The position numbers and the translations under genes are program-made. A stretch of 64,000 nucleotides of DNA, taken from the NCBI GenBank assembly GCA_031553855.1, contig JAVBKW010000021.1, forward strand, positions 1-64,000, given 5' to 3'. This DNA comes from RACS-047 sp031553855 (lineage in GTDB: Bacteria; Bacillota; Clostridia; Christensenellales; Pumilibacteraceae). Shown here piece after piece: positions 16,597-24,917 of this stretch (position 1 is its first letter; each line of letters starts with the position of its first letter). Below the pieces are notes generated by a model. It saw only the letters and a program-made list of their open reading frames with translations. It did not search any database and was not told the origin of the DNA.

Positions 16597-16625
16597 ATTT
16601 TAGCACAGTTTTAAAGGAACGGCAA
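16597..16625 (-). promoter_or_regulatory. Sigma-A promoter of the DUF512 gene, predicted leaderless
   Basis: On the minus strand, TTGCCG (16620-16625), a 17-bp spacer and TAAAAT (16597-16602). The ATG at 16589 is 7 bases after the -10 box. Confidence 0.6.
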
Positions 16626-16690
16626 ATAAATTGACGTTATTAGATAAACAGAGATGATTGAGGATGAAGCAAGAGGATCATTCCGCCGCT

Positions 16691-17425
16691 TTATACGTCG
16701 TCAAAGTAATCGTTAAAATCTGTTTCGGTGTCGTTATCCTCTTCGATTTTAAGCGTACTGACTTCCCTGCCTGTCATATCGTTATCTTCGCCCGCTTCCA
16801 TATTTAGCGCGGTTTTTGAAACCTGCTTGCGGTTCATTGTGCGTTTGACGGCCGTAATAGCCTCGACAAGCAGTACTCCGAAAACGGCGGCTATGATAAT
16901 AGAATCGAAAACGCCGCTCGAGCCGAGCGCAAAGGGCGCGCCGGACAAGACGAACCTGTTTAAAATATTAACGACGATATCTCCCATAACTATCCCTGCG
17001 ACAGCCGCGATTATGGTTGAAATACGCGTCATTCCTATAAGGTAGGCGACCGCCCCGCCCACAAGCCCTACTATAACGGACGCTGTGATGACGCTTGCAA
17101 AGTTTGTGGGCATTATCAGCATTCGCACCGCGACCGCAACTCCCGCAACGGCAACGGAAGCAAGGTAAGCGCGCGAAAGGTCGCTGTTAAACCCGATTAT
17201 CGCGCTGAAAAGGACTACCAGCACTACGGGAATCAAAAAACCGCTTATATTTACTGAAAAAGCGGAACCGAAGCGTATTTCGGGAACGATCGCACCGATT
17301 ACAAGTGCCAGCACCAGAACAAACGCCAGCCCGTTGGATATCCCGATACGGCGGAAAAACCGTTCCGTAATGCCGAAAAATATCAATACGGCAACTATGC
17401 CTAATAAAATCAAACCTATAGTCAT
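16691..17425 (-). CDS. Multi-pass membrane protein, possibly DUF1614-like
   Basis: A 244-residue protein with about seven hydrophobic segments between residues 1 and 195, then an acidic cytoplasmic tail rich in Asp/Glu (ending DTETDFNDYFDDV). A segment reading VNISGFLIPVVL resembles the conserved block of DUF1614 membrane proteins, but that assignment is tentative. GGGAGGTAA lies 10 bases before the ATG. It appears monocistronic, between the DUF512 gene and the cyclophilin gene. Function unknown. Confidence 0.75.
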   Translation of the reverse strand: MTIGLILLGIVAVLIFFGITERFFRRIGISNGLAFVLVLALVIGAIVPEIRFGSAFSVNISGFLIPVVLVVLFSAIIGFNSDLSRAYLASVAVAGVAVAVRMLIMPTNFASVITASVIVGLVGGAVAYLIGMTRISTIIAAVAGIVMGDIVVNILNRFVLSGAPFALGSSGVFDSIIIAAVFGVLLVEAITAVKRTMNRKQVSKTALNMEAGEDNDMTGREVSTLKIEEDNDTETDFNDYFDDV

Positions 17426-17552
17426 AAAAAAATTACCTCCCGGTTAATGGTAGGTAATTTTTGCTGTTTTTATACCACATAAGGCAATAGAGTTGCAGCG
17501 AAATGGAAAGGTACAAAGATTTTTTTAAAGTTTTTTAAAATATTGAGGTAAA

Positions 17553-18512
17553 TTAAGTCAAAAATGCTCTCGACGTCCAATAGCTGCAAAAATTCGTGTC
17601 CGAAAGATAATCGTTATAATTGAACTTATCCCATTTTTCCCTGTCGAGATTATAAACCTTAAGAGTCCTTATTTTTATTTGCTCTTGAGGCAGCATATAA
17701 TACTTTTTGCCCGTAACCGGTTTTGCGCTTTCATAATTATCCGCATACAGCTTGATAATGTTTTTAAGCGTATCCTCACTCAGATATCTGGCAAACGCGA
17801 TCGCTTCAAACTCGGCCGAGCCGTTGCCGTTGCTGACTGTGAGCTGCGCGCCGTCCGCCGTGCACATCTGAAATTCTCCCGACGAGTGATTTTGGATATA
17901 CGAAAGATAGCCTTGAGACTTTCCTTTGCTTGCGACGGCGTCGTTATCCTTAACCAGACGGTAGCCAAGCTTAGTGCTGGTTTTTTCATTTTTTACCGGA
18001 ATAGCTATGTCGGTCAAAGTATCTAAAAACGTCAGATCTCTGTCGCGATGATCGTAATTTTCGTTACGGAAACCGCCGAAACGTATAAACTCGCGCTGCA
18101 TATCGTAGATGAGCGCGCCGTCAAAATATTTCTTTTTTGCAAGGTAAATGAAATTAGTAGCGGCAACGGGGCATTTTTTTTCGTATATCTCGAACTCAAG
18201 CTCCATGCCGTTAGAGAGCTTGATAACCGCCACGGGATTATCGTATTTTCCGTAAGGCTCAATAAAAAGCGGCAGGATAATAGCCATAACTATAAGAACG
18301 GCCGCTAAAAGTACTGCTGCGAATATAAGAAAAAAGCTTTTCTTACTTAAACCGAGTATCATTGCTTTTTCAGGCGCGGCCTCGGCATTAACTTCAGATT
18401 CCGGCGCATCAGAAAATTCCGCCGTGCTTTGCGCCGCAGGTTCAAGCTTTTCCTGACGCAGCTGCTTGCGTTCTTTTGCCGTCAACGACTTCTTTTCATT
18501 TTTTTTCTTCAT
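17553..18512 (-). CDS. Membrane-anchored cyclophilin-type peptidyl-prolyl isomerase
   Basis: A 319-residue protein. It has a charged Lys-rich cytoplasmic N terminus, one transmembrane segment (about residues 55-80, FFLIFAAVLLAAVLIVMAIIL), and an extracytoplasmic divergent cyclophilin domain (NGMELEFEIYEKKCPVAATNFIYLAKKKYFDG and later GNGSAEFEAIAF). Several usual active-site residues are changed, so activity is uncertain; it may act as a chaperone for exported proteins. The ATG at 18512 follows AGGGTG; an in-frame GTG nine bases upstream is less likely because it would overlap that signal. Confidence 0.8.
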   Translation of the reverse strand: MKKKNEKKSLTAKERKQLRQEKLEPAAQSTAEFSDAPESEVNAEAAPEKAMILGLSKKSFFLIFAAVLLAAVLIVMAIILPLFIEPYGKYDNPVAVIKLSNGMELEFEIYEKKCPVAATNFIYLAKKKYFDGALIYDMQREFIRFGGFRNENYDHRDRDLTFLDTLTDIAIPVKNEKTSTKLGYRLVKDNDAVASKGKSQGYLSYIQNHSSGEFQMCTADGAQLTVSNGNGSAEFEAIAFARYLSEDTLKNIIKLYADNYESAKPVTGKKYYMLPQEQIKIRTLKVYNLDREKWDKFNYNDYLSDTNFCSYWTSRAFLT

Positions 18513-18601
18513 AATGTTCACCCTGCATATATTTTACCGCTTTATCAAGAAGCATTTGGGGAAATGGAAGCTTGCTTACATTTCCATAAATGCGCCAGCC
18601 G

Positions 18602-18691
18602 CAAAAGGATTAAAACCCCGCAGTCTCTGCTGCGGAATGCGCGGCGTTGCCGCGCGGGTGCAGGGCTCTGCCCTGCGGTTTAAAACCTTTT
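18602..18691. repeat. Triple-hairpin REP-like palindromic element
   Basis: Three consecutive GC-rich hairpins: CCGCAG/CTGCGG (18618-18635), GCGCGGC/GCCGCGC (18639-18655) and GCAGGGC/GCCCTGC (18660-18676). They are framed by AAAGGATTAAAACC and GGTTTAAAACCTTTT. Elements of this shape recur in gut Clostridia genomes (from memory), but only one copy is seen here. It lies in the 284-bp gap upstream of the cyclophilin gene. Confidence 0.7.
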
Positions 18692-18805
18692 ATAATTGAT
18701 ATTATATATTATTTTATTCTATCAGTCAATTAAGGAAACGATGAATAAATACGATTAGATTTTTTGAACGTTTTTTAAGGATGCACGCACAAAGCTCACG
18801 GCAAC

Positions 18806-19636
18806 CTAAAAGTGCGGTTTTACGCTGAACCCTTTTCCGTTAAGATAAGACAGCGGCTCTTTCAAAGACTGAAATTTTATACTGCAGGCCCTCAGCTGCT
18901 GATACTTGTACGGAAAGTTTTTTAAAACCTCTTTCGGCGCATACTTGCTATCCCCTAAAACCGGATGGCCGATGTGCGCCGTATGAGCGCGTATCTGGTG
19001 CATTTTTCCGGTAATAAGCACAATATCAAGCTTAGAATACCCGTCATACTTTTCCGTTACCTCGTAGCCCGTCATAATTTTATCGTAGCCGGGAAGCGGC
19101 TTATCGCTTATGACGCTGATTTTTTTAACCGCGTCCTTTTTTAAATACGCCGTTAGAACCGCCTTTTCCGGTTTAAGGATACCCGCAACAAGCGCGCTAT
19201 ATTTTTTTTCGATACTCCGCTCCTTAAACGCTTCGATCAAAGAAGTATATGCGGCTTCAGTTTTTGCCAAAACGGTAATTCCGGTCGTATTACGGTCTAG
19301 ACGGTGAACGGGACGGATAAAAGTACGGGTTTTTGAAAGTATACTGACAAGATGGTTTTCAACGTCGCAAAGCACGGGTTTATCGACTATTATGACGTTT
19401 TCATCCTCAAAAACGATATCGATTTCAATTTGCTGCACCGCTAAGGCGGGTAAAAAAATTTCGACCGTATCGCCGCTGCGCAGCAACGCGTCCTCCTTAG
19501 TTTTGACCCCGTTCACCTTTACTTCGCCGGACTTTATCTGCTTTTTGATAAAGGCTTTGGGCACAAACTCAAGCGAATCGGAAAGAAATTCAGAGAGGCG
19601 TATTTCAACGCCTGTAAATACAAATTTATTTTTCAT
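18806..19636 (-). CDS. RluA family pseudouridine synthase
   Basis: A 276-residue enzyme with an N-terminal S4 RNA-binding domain (about 15-75, LSEFLSDSLEFVPKAFIKKQI) and a catalytic domain with the family signature HRLDRNTTG, in which the Asp is catalytic. It isomerises specific uridines in rRNA or tRNA; the S4 domain suggests RluD- or RluC-like rRNA sites, but the exact site cannot be told. It starts 1 bp after the feoB stop, with no obvious Shine-Dalgarno, so it is likely translated by coupling within the feo transcript. Confidence 0.93.
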   Translation of the reverse strand: MKNKFVFTGVEIRLSEFLSDSLEFVPKAFIKKQIKSGEVKVNGVKTKEDALLRSGDTVEIFLPALAVQQIEIDIVFEDENVIIVDKPVLCDVENHLVSILSKTRTFIRPVHRLDRNTTGITVLAKTEAAYTSLIEAFKERSIEKKYSALVAGILKPEKAVLTAYLKKDAVKKISVISDKPLPGYDKIMTGYEVTEKYDGYSKLDIVLITGKMHQIRAHTAHIGHPVLGDSKYAPKEVLKNFPYKYQQLRACSIKFQSLKEPLSYLNGKGFSVKPHF

Positions 19637-19637
19637 C

Positions 19638-21773
19638 TTATTTTTTCTTTGCGTTTTTATCGCAGCTATCGCAGGACGAGCATCCGTACGGGCACGATCT
19701 TCTGTTTTTTATCATTCTGTATATCGCGTATACGACGATAAGCGCGACAGGAATGATTATTATGAGTCCGAGAGCAAGGCCGAAGTTGTAGGCAAACAAG
19801 CGCGCTGCCCAATAAACGGCGAGTGCAAAGACATAAGCGACGGACAATTGCAGTATAAGGCTTAAAAGCATCCATTTCCAGCCGGTTTCTTTCTTGATAG
19901 CAACAAGCGTCGCCACGCACGGAACGTATAAAAGAGTGAACGTCATAAACGCAAGCGCGGCCGCGGACGCATAATCGCCGGAGAAAATAGAAGAAACGCC
20001 GCCAAGTGATTCGATACTCGATATAACTATTTCTTTTGCGACTATCCCCGATAAAAGCGAGGTAACAGCTTTCCAGTTTCCGAACCCCAGCGGCCTAAAT
20101 ACCGGCGCGAGGAATCCGCCGATAACCTCAAAAATGCTTTTATAAGAGGTACCCGGCACAAAGCCGTGTATGAATGAAAAGTTCGACAGCACCCAGACTA
20201 TTACGTTAAGCGCGAAAATGACCGTACCTACTCTTATTATAAATACTTTCACATTGTTCAAAATCAATTGCCACACCCGCTCGAAAGTCGGCAGACGGTA
20301 CGGCGGCATTTCCATTATAAAAGACTGTTTGCCGCTTTTCAGGCTTTTAACGCATTTTTCTAAAATGAACGCGAGAAGCAGCGAAACGATTATGCCTAAA
20401 ATATACATCCCGAAAATGATCATTGCCTGACCGCCTGTAAAATATGCTGCGGCAATAACAGAATATACGGGAAGGCGCGCGCTGCAGGAGTAAAACGGCG
20501 TTAAAAGAATCGTCTTTTTGCGCATATTTTCGTCTTCTAAGCCGCGAGAGGTAAGCACCGCCGTCGCAGAGCATCCGAACCCCATAAGCATTGTGAAACT
20601 CGACCTTCCCGAAAGACCGATCTTGCGGAACATCCCGTCCGTCATAAACGCGACGCGGCTTAAATATCCGCTGTCCTCCAAAAGCGCGAGGAAGAAAAAC
20701 AGGAGAACTATCTGCGGCAGAAAAGTCAAAATCCCGCCTACGCCCATAATTATGCCTTCGCACAATAGCTCCGTTATCCAAACGGGACATTCAACTTTTA
20801 TTAGAAAATTATGAAGCGGAGAATAAATCAGCTTATCTATCCCCAGCTCCATTAAATATGACAGCCAATTGCCGACAAGCCCGAACGTGATAAAAAAAAT
20901 GACTCCCATTATAAGCAAAAATATCGGAAAGGCAAAATATTTATTGAGGACAATTTTATCTATTATCCCCTCTCCCGACTGCGCCCTTGGCTTATCGGGA
21001 TTCTTTGTATATGTTATAACGCCGTCTAAAACCTTATCGATATATTCAAACCTCAATTTTGCAATCAGGGCCTGCGAGTCTTCGACGCCGGAAAAAAGCT
21101 TTTTTTGTTTTTCGTTTAATTTAAGCTTGTCTATAATAAAAGAGTCGTTTTCTAAAACTTTGACGGCGGCAAACAGCGACGGCAGCCCTGAATTTTTCGA
21201 ATTTGCCGCGATAGTATTTGCAAGCAAATGAACGGGCAGCGCGCTTAAATATTCACAATCGGCTTGTTTTTTTTCGTATTTGCCGTTTAAAAACTTATTG
21301 ACTTGCTCAACAAGCGCGTCCGCACCGCTTTTTCTTTTTGCGCTCACCTCGACTACGGGGATGCCGAGCCGCTGGGAAAGCAGCGGAATGTCGATCGTCT
21401 TTCCGGTTTTTTTAAGCTCGTCCGACATATTGACGGCAAGTACCGCGGGCGCGCCTATCTCGATAAGCTGGAGCGCCAAATACATATTGCGGGCAAGGTT
21501 GTTGGCATCGCAAACGCAAATATTGAGGTCATTATTGCCAAAGTAGACGGAATCGCGTGAAATTCCTTCCTCCGGCGAATAAATGGTAAAAGAGTAAAGG
21601 CCCGGCAAATCCGCAAAAGTAACTGTTTTGCCCTCGATTTTTACCGTTTTTGAAACCTTGCTCACCGTTACTCCATGCCAGTTTCCGACATGCTCAAACG
21701 ACTTTGTTATTCTGTTGTAAAGGCTAGTTTTGCCGACGTTGGGATTACCAACAAACGCTACGCTATATTCCAT
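19638..21773 (-). CDS. feoB: Ferrous iron transport protein B
   Basis: A 711-residue Fe(II) transporter. The N-terminal G domain has GNPNVGKTS, DLPG and NMSD motifs, and the membrane domain carries the conserved GFGCSATAVLTSR and PFYSCSARLPVY gates. The C terminus ends in a short Cys-rich tail (CPYGCSSCDSCDK), possibly metal-handling. The start at 21773 follows GGAGG; an upstream in-frame start would overlap feoA further. feoA lies directly upstream with a 1-bp gap, and an RluA gene follows. Suited to ferrous iron uptake in anoxic habitats. Confidence 0.97.
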   Translation of the reverse strand: MEYSVAFVGNPNVGKTSLYNRITKSFEHVGNWHGVTVSKVSKTVKIEGKTVTFADLPGLYSFTIYSPEEGISRDSVYFGNNDLNICVCDANNLARNMYLALQLIEIGAPAVLAVNMSDELKKTGKTIDIPLLSQRLGIPVVEVSAKRKSGADALVEQVNKFLNGKYEKKQADCEYLSALPVHLLANTIAANSKNSGLPSLFAAVKVLENDSFIIDKLKLNEKQKKLFSGVEDSQALIAKLRFEYIDKVLDGVITYTKNPDKPRAQSGEGIIDKIVLNKYFAFPIFLLIMGVIFFITFGLVGNWLSYLMELGIDKLIYSPLHNFLIKVECPVWITELLCEGIIMGVGGILTFLPQIVLLFFFLALLEDSGYLSRVAFMTDGMFRKIGLSGRSSFTMLMGFGCSATAVLTSRGLEDENMRKKTILLTPFYSCSARLPVYSVIAAAYFTGGQAMIIFGMYILGIIVSLLLAFILEKCVKSLKSGKQSFIMEMPPYRLPTFERVWQLILNNVKVFIIRVGTVIFALNVIVWVLSNFSFIHGFVPGTSYKSIFEVIGGFLAPVFRPLGFGNWKAVTSLLSGIVAKEIVISSIESLGGVSSIFSGDYASAAALAFMTFTLLYVPCVATLVAIKKETGWKWMLLSLILQLSVAYVFALAVYWAARLFAYNFGLALGLIIIIPVALIVVYAIYRMIKNRRSCPYGCSSCDSCDKNAKKK

Positions 21774-21774
21774 A

Positions 21775-21999
21775 TCAGGCCGCCTCCACAACTATCGAGG
21801 ACGCGGCGTCTTCGCGCAAGGCGATCATCGCGCCCCTCAAGGCGACTAAAATAGCTCCGCCCATAGGCGCAGACCCTGCGACGTACACAAAGCTGTCGGG
21901 AGTGAAGCCCATATCTAAAAGACGCCTGCGGGCGCTGTCCTGGCCTTTGATACCGATAATTTTATAAGCTTTATTCGTAACCGCGTCGAGTAGAGTCAT
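21775..21999 (-). CDS. feoA: Ferrous iron transport protein A
   Basis: A 74-residue SH3-like protein with the family core (YKIIGIKGQDSARRRLLDMGFTPDSF split over two strands, and GAILVALRGAMIALREDAA). FeoA acts with FeoB in Fe(II) uptake. It starts 6 bp after the nrdR stop, without a clear Shine-Dalgarno, so nrdR, feoA, feoB and the RluA gene look co-transcribed. Confidence 0.95.
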   Translation of the reverse strand: MTLLDAVTNKAYKIIGIKGQDSARRRLLDMGFTPDSFVYVAGSAPMGGAILVALRGAMIALREDAASSIVVEAA

Positions 22000-22005
22000 A
22001 AATCG

Positions 22006-22476
22006 TTAATTCTTTTCTTCCTTGATAATTTTTTCAAAACCGTTTATAAAATCGATAAAGGTAGTAACGTCCCGGAATTGACGGTAAACTGAAGCAAAAC
22101 GGATATAGGCGACCTGGTCAAGTTCTTTAAGCCCCGCCATAACAAGCTCTCCGATCTTTGAGGACGGTATTTCCTGTTCGAGACTGTTCTGTATCGTCTT
22201 TTCGATGTCTAAAACAAGCTTGTCTATGCTTGCCATCGCAACCGGACGCTTTTCGCAGGCCTTAATTATGCCCGTTTTGACCTTCATAGGGTCGAATTGC
22301 TGACGCGCCCCGTCGTTTTTTACGACGAGTACCGGCGTAGTTTCAACCATTTCATACGTGGTAAACCGCCGCGCGCATTTAAGACACTCCCTTCGGCGTC
22401 TGATCGAGCTTCCCTCGTCCGCCGCTCTGGAATCAAGCACCTTGCTTTCCGAATGTCCGCAATAAATACATTTCAT
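22006..22476 (-). CDS. nrdR: Transcriptional repressor NrdR
   Basis: A 156-residue regulator of ribonucleotide reductase genes. It has an N-terminal zinc ribbon (CIYC and CLKC, with KVLDSRAADEG and RRRRECLKCARRFTTYE blocks) and an ATP-cone domain (about 46-136) that senses ATP/dATP. The start at 22476 has a weak AAGGCGGG upstream and its own promoter. No ribonucleotide reductase gene is in the window. nrdR next to a YlmC-type gene and sigG recalls the usual Clostridia order. Confidence 0.97.
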   Translation of the reverse strand: MKCIYCGHSESKVLDSRAADEGSSIRRRRECLKCARRFTTYEMVETTPVLVVKNDGARQQFDPMKVKTGIIKACEKRPVAMASIDKLVLDIEKTIQNSLEQEIPSSKIGELVMAGLKELDQVAYIRFASVYRQFRDVTTFIDFINGFEKIIKEEKN

Positions 22477-22508
22477 TAGTTTGTCCCGCCTTTACATCAT
22501 TCTTATAC

Positions 22509-22537
22509 ATTATAACAAATGCATAATTTTTAGTCTA
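22509..22537 (-). promoter_or_regulatory. Promoter of nrdR
   Basis: On the minus strand, TAGACT (22532-22537), a 17-bp spacer and TATAAT (22509-22514), about 33 bases before the start codon. The rest of the 312-bp gap (22538-22788) shows no gene or strong structure. Confidence 0.6.
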
Positions 22538-22788
22538 TTGTTTTATGTCAGTTAGCAGCAACTTACTGTAAAAATGACAGATGAGTAAATTCACAAAGTA
22601 AGTTCTACAGTAGAATTTTGAGCGGAAGTTAAAGTGGAAATTTATACTTGCCGGAAAATGACGGGTAAAAATGACGAAGACTACATTTTTAAGTTTAACT
22701 GTTTTTAAAACTTTTAAACAAGCATAGCCTGCGGACAAAAATTAATGAAACGATAAATAAATATTTCAAATGAAAGGCAGTTTGAGAA

Positions 22789-23292
22789 TTAATCCTTCCA
22801 GCGGTAAGCGCAGTCAAAGAGCATGCATTTTTCGCACTTTTTGTCGCATCTTGGGCCGTCTTTATGATCATGATGAAACGGCGGAGGAAAACAGTCGTCA
22901 TCTTTGTCGTGATGCGGTTTATGCGGCGGTTCACAACCGTCCCGGCAAGGGTCTTTGCGGTGCTTATGATCCCCGTCATGCCCGCCGTCGTGCCCGTCAT
23001 AACCATGCCCGCCGTAATGCGGCCGGTCTTTGTGCGGAAAAACAGGGTCTTTAAGCGCGACTAAAATTACGTCCTCGCCTATCTTGTTAATACAATGCCA
23101 CGGAATAAAAATTTCCTGAGAACGGGAAAAAAAGACCCGCCGCGTATACGGCACGACAATTCCTTTCACGTCGCTCCCGTTGCAGGAAAAAATAATATCA
23201 ACCACCCTGCCCAACCGACGGCCGTCGCAGGTATTGATTATTTCCTTTGCCCGAAGTTCACAATATGATAAGTCGCTGCTATGCTCACCCAT
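22789..23292 (-). CDS. YlmC/YmxH family PRC-barrel protein with His/Cys-rich tail
   Basis: A 167-residue protein. Residues 1-85 form the PRC-barrel domain of the sporulation-associated YlmC/YmxH family (SYCELRAKEIINTCDG, GRRLGRVVDIIF). These proteins are usually about 85 residues long. Here an extra ~80-residue tail (87-167) contains 13 His, 7 Cys and many Asp/Gly, with repeated GHD-type units and a terminal CDKKCEKC, so it should bind metal. GAGG lies 7-11 bases before the ATG. A heptamer TGTCGAA (Spo0A-box-like) lies 33-39 bp upstream (23325-23331). The closeness to feoAB is suggestive only. Confidence 0.88.
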   Translation of the reverse strand: MGEHSSDLSYCELRAKEIINTCDGRRLGRVVDIIFSCNGSDVKGIVVPYTRRVFFSRSQEIFIPWHCINKIGEDVILVALKDPVFPHKDRPHYGGHGYDGHDGGHDGDHKHRKDPCRDGCEPPHKPHHDKDDDCFPPPFHHDHKDGPRCDKKCEKCMLFDCAYRWKD

Positions 23293-23461
23293 TCATTATA
23301 CCTCAACCTATATATATGACGTGTTTCGACAAATATTGCGCTTTTTTAGATTTTTGACCGAATAAAAGCGGCTGTCAAGGCGAAAATTAGTATTACTCTA
23401 AAAAAAGCGGTATGCTTTGACATATGCGCATATTTAGCAATTTACTAAAACAAAAGACAGT

Positions 23462-23593
23462 GTTTATTAGAAGTGCGGGCAAAGAGTGCGGTTGCAGTCT
23501 GGCAACAGGCGGCAAAAACAATCTCAGTTTGACGCATCGTTTATTTGAAGTGCGGGCAAAGAGTGCGGTTACAGTCTGGCAACAGGCGGCAAA
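23462..23593. repeat. Two direct copies of a 55-bp repeat upstream of sigG
   Basis: 23462-23516 and 23539-23593 share 55 bp with two mismatches, at a 77-bp period. They contain GTGCGGGCAAAGAGTGCGG. This is in the 428-bp stretch 23293-23720, which otherwise shows no gene. Confidence 0.85.
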
Positions 23594-23720
23594 TTAGCGG
23601 CAGCAACATACTAGTCACGCTCACTCTAAGCCTCCGGCTAATTTTGCAGCATATCTCGCTCAAAAAGCAGTAACGAGTCCCACTTCGTCACAATTTCATA
23701 AATAATTTTAAGGAGAAACT

Positions 23721-24494
23721 ATGAACGGTAGAGTAGAAATTTGCGGGATAAATACGTCAACGCTGCCTAAACTCTCTCATAAAGAGACAATGGCGCTTAT
23801 CGACAAGGCGCATTCCGGCGACGAAAAGGCAAAGGACGAGTTCCTTATGGCAAACTTAAGGCTTGTGCTGAGTATTATCCAGCGTTTCTACGGCAAACGC
23901 GAAAGCATAGACGACATCTTTCAGGTCGGCTGCATCGGGCTTATAAAAGCAATGGATAATTTCGACACGTCTCTGAACTTAAGGTTTTCAACCTACGCCG
24001 TCCCGATGATAATGGGCGAGATTCGCCGCTTTCTGCGCGATTCTTCTTCCATTCGCGTTTCGCGCTCTATCCGCGATACCGCCTACAAAGTGCTGCAAAC
24101 GCGTCAGGAAATAGAAGCTGCAAACAACAACGAGGCAAGCCTTGAGGATGTTGCCGCCGCGCTCAATATGCCGCTCTCCGACGTTGTTTATGCAATGGAC
24201 GCAATTTCAAACCCCGTTTCACTCTTCGATCCCATATACCACGACGGCAGCGAAACAGTCATGATAATGGATCAGATATCGGATCTGAAAAACACCGAAA
24301 CCAGCTGGATCACCAGCGTCTCGATCGGCGAGGCAATGCAAAAACTCTCCGACCGCGAACGTCAGATATTAATGCTGCGCTTTTACGAGGGTAAAACCCA
24401 AATAGAAGTCTCCGACGAAATAGGCATCTCCCAAGCGCAAGTTTCCCGCCTTGAAAAAAACGCCATAAGCACCCTAAAAAAGAACATCAATTAA
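23721..24494 (+). CDS. sigG: RNA polymerase sigma factor SigG (forespore)
   Basis: A 257-residue sigma-70 family factor. The N terminus (VEICGINTSTLPKL) is typical of SigG, the late forespore sigma factor. Region 2 (FLMANLRLVLSIIQRF, DDIFQVGCIGLIKAMDNFD) and region 4 (LSDRERQILMLRFYEGKTQIEVSDEIGISQAQVSRLE) are complete. AAGGAG lies 5 bases before the ATG. In most Clostridia it follows spoIIGA-sigE directly on the same strand. Here it is about 28 kb away and inverted relative to both sigE and the ylmC gene. No SigF/SigG promoter could be recognised with confidence upstream. Confidence 0.97.
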   Translation: MNGRVEICGINTSTLPKLSHKETMALIDKAHSGDEKAKDEFLMANLRLVLSIIQRFYGKRESIDDIFQVGCIGLIKAMDNFDTSLNLRFSTYAVPMIMGEIRRFLRDSSSIRVSRSIRDTAYKVLQTRQEIEAANNNEASLEDVAAALNMPLSDVVYAMDAISNPVSLFDPIYHDGSETVMIMDQISDLKNTETSWITSVSIGEAMQKLSDRERQILMLRFYEGKTQIEVSDEIGISQAQVSRLEKNAISTLKKNIN

Positions 24495-24638
24495 CGCCAA
24501 TCAGCATTGAATTTTTTGCTGTTCTGCTTAAAGATTATTTATCTGTTAAATTTACTCTAACTCAGCATTTGACGTTGAGCCCAAATTATTTTCTGCTAAA
24601 TTTTCTACACAACAACATTTGACATGAGAGGAAAAAAC

Positions 24639-24887
24639 TTAATCTCTTGTATATAAATCTCTTGTATAAACTTTATCTTTAATATCTTCCAGTTCTTCGC
24701 AATAACGATTCGCAACAATAATATCAGACATCTTCTTAAACTCTTCAAAGTCTTTGATTACGCGGCTGTTGAAAAATTCATCGTCTTTAAGCGCCGGTTC
24801 AAAAACAACAACTTCCACACCTTTTGCTTTTAGTCTTTTCATTACGCCTTGAATAGAACTTTGACGAAGTCGATACTTGTTGGATTT
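24639..24887 (-). pseudogene. ugd: 3' remnant of a UDP-glucose 6-dehydrogenase gene
   Basis: Only the C-terminal ~80 residues survive, open from a TAA at 24888-24890 down to the stop. The sequence reads KSNKYRLRQSSIQGVMKRL, then FEPALKDDEFFNSRVI and DKVYTRDL, matching the C-terminal UDP-binding end of Ugd. The N-terminal NAD-binding and catalytic domains are missing. The last codons contain a small tandem duplication (YTRDLYTRD). It lies at the 3' end of the polysaccharide operon, so a complete dehydrogenase probably once belonged to it. Confidence 0.82.
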
Positions 24888-24917
24888 TTAAAAGCCCTAC
24901 AATTCTATTGTCAAAAT

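Noticed and set aside
22535..23006. Short minus-strand frames between nrdR and the ylmC-type gene
   Set aside because: They have no start signal or conserved composition; the second overlaps the ylmC gene in another frame.
24639..24842. A functional small protein starting at the internal ATG (24842)
   Set aside because: Homology to UDP-glucose dehydrogenase continues upstream of that ATG, so it is a gene remnant.
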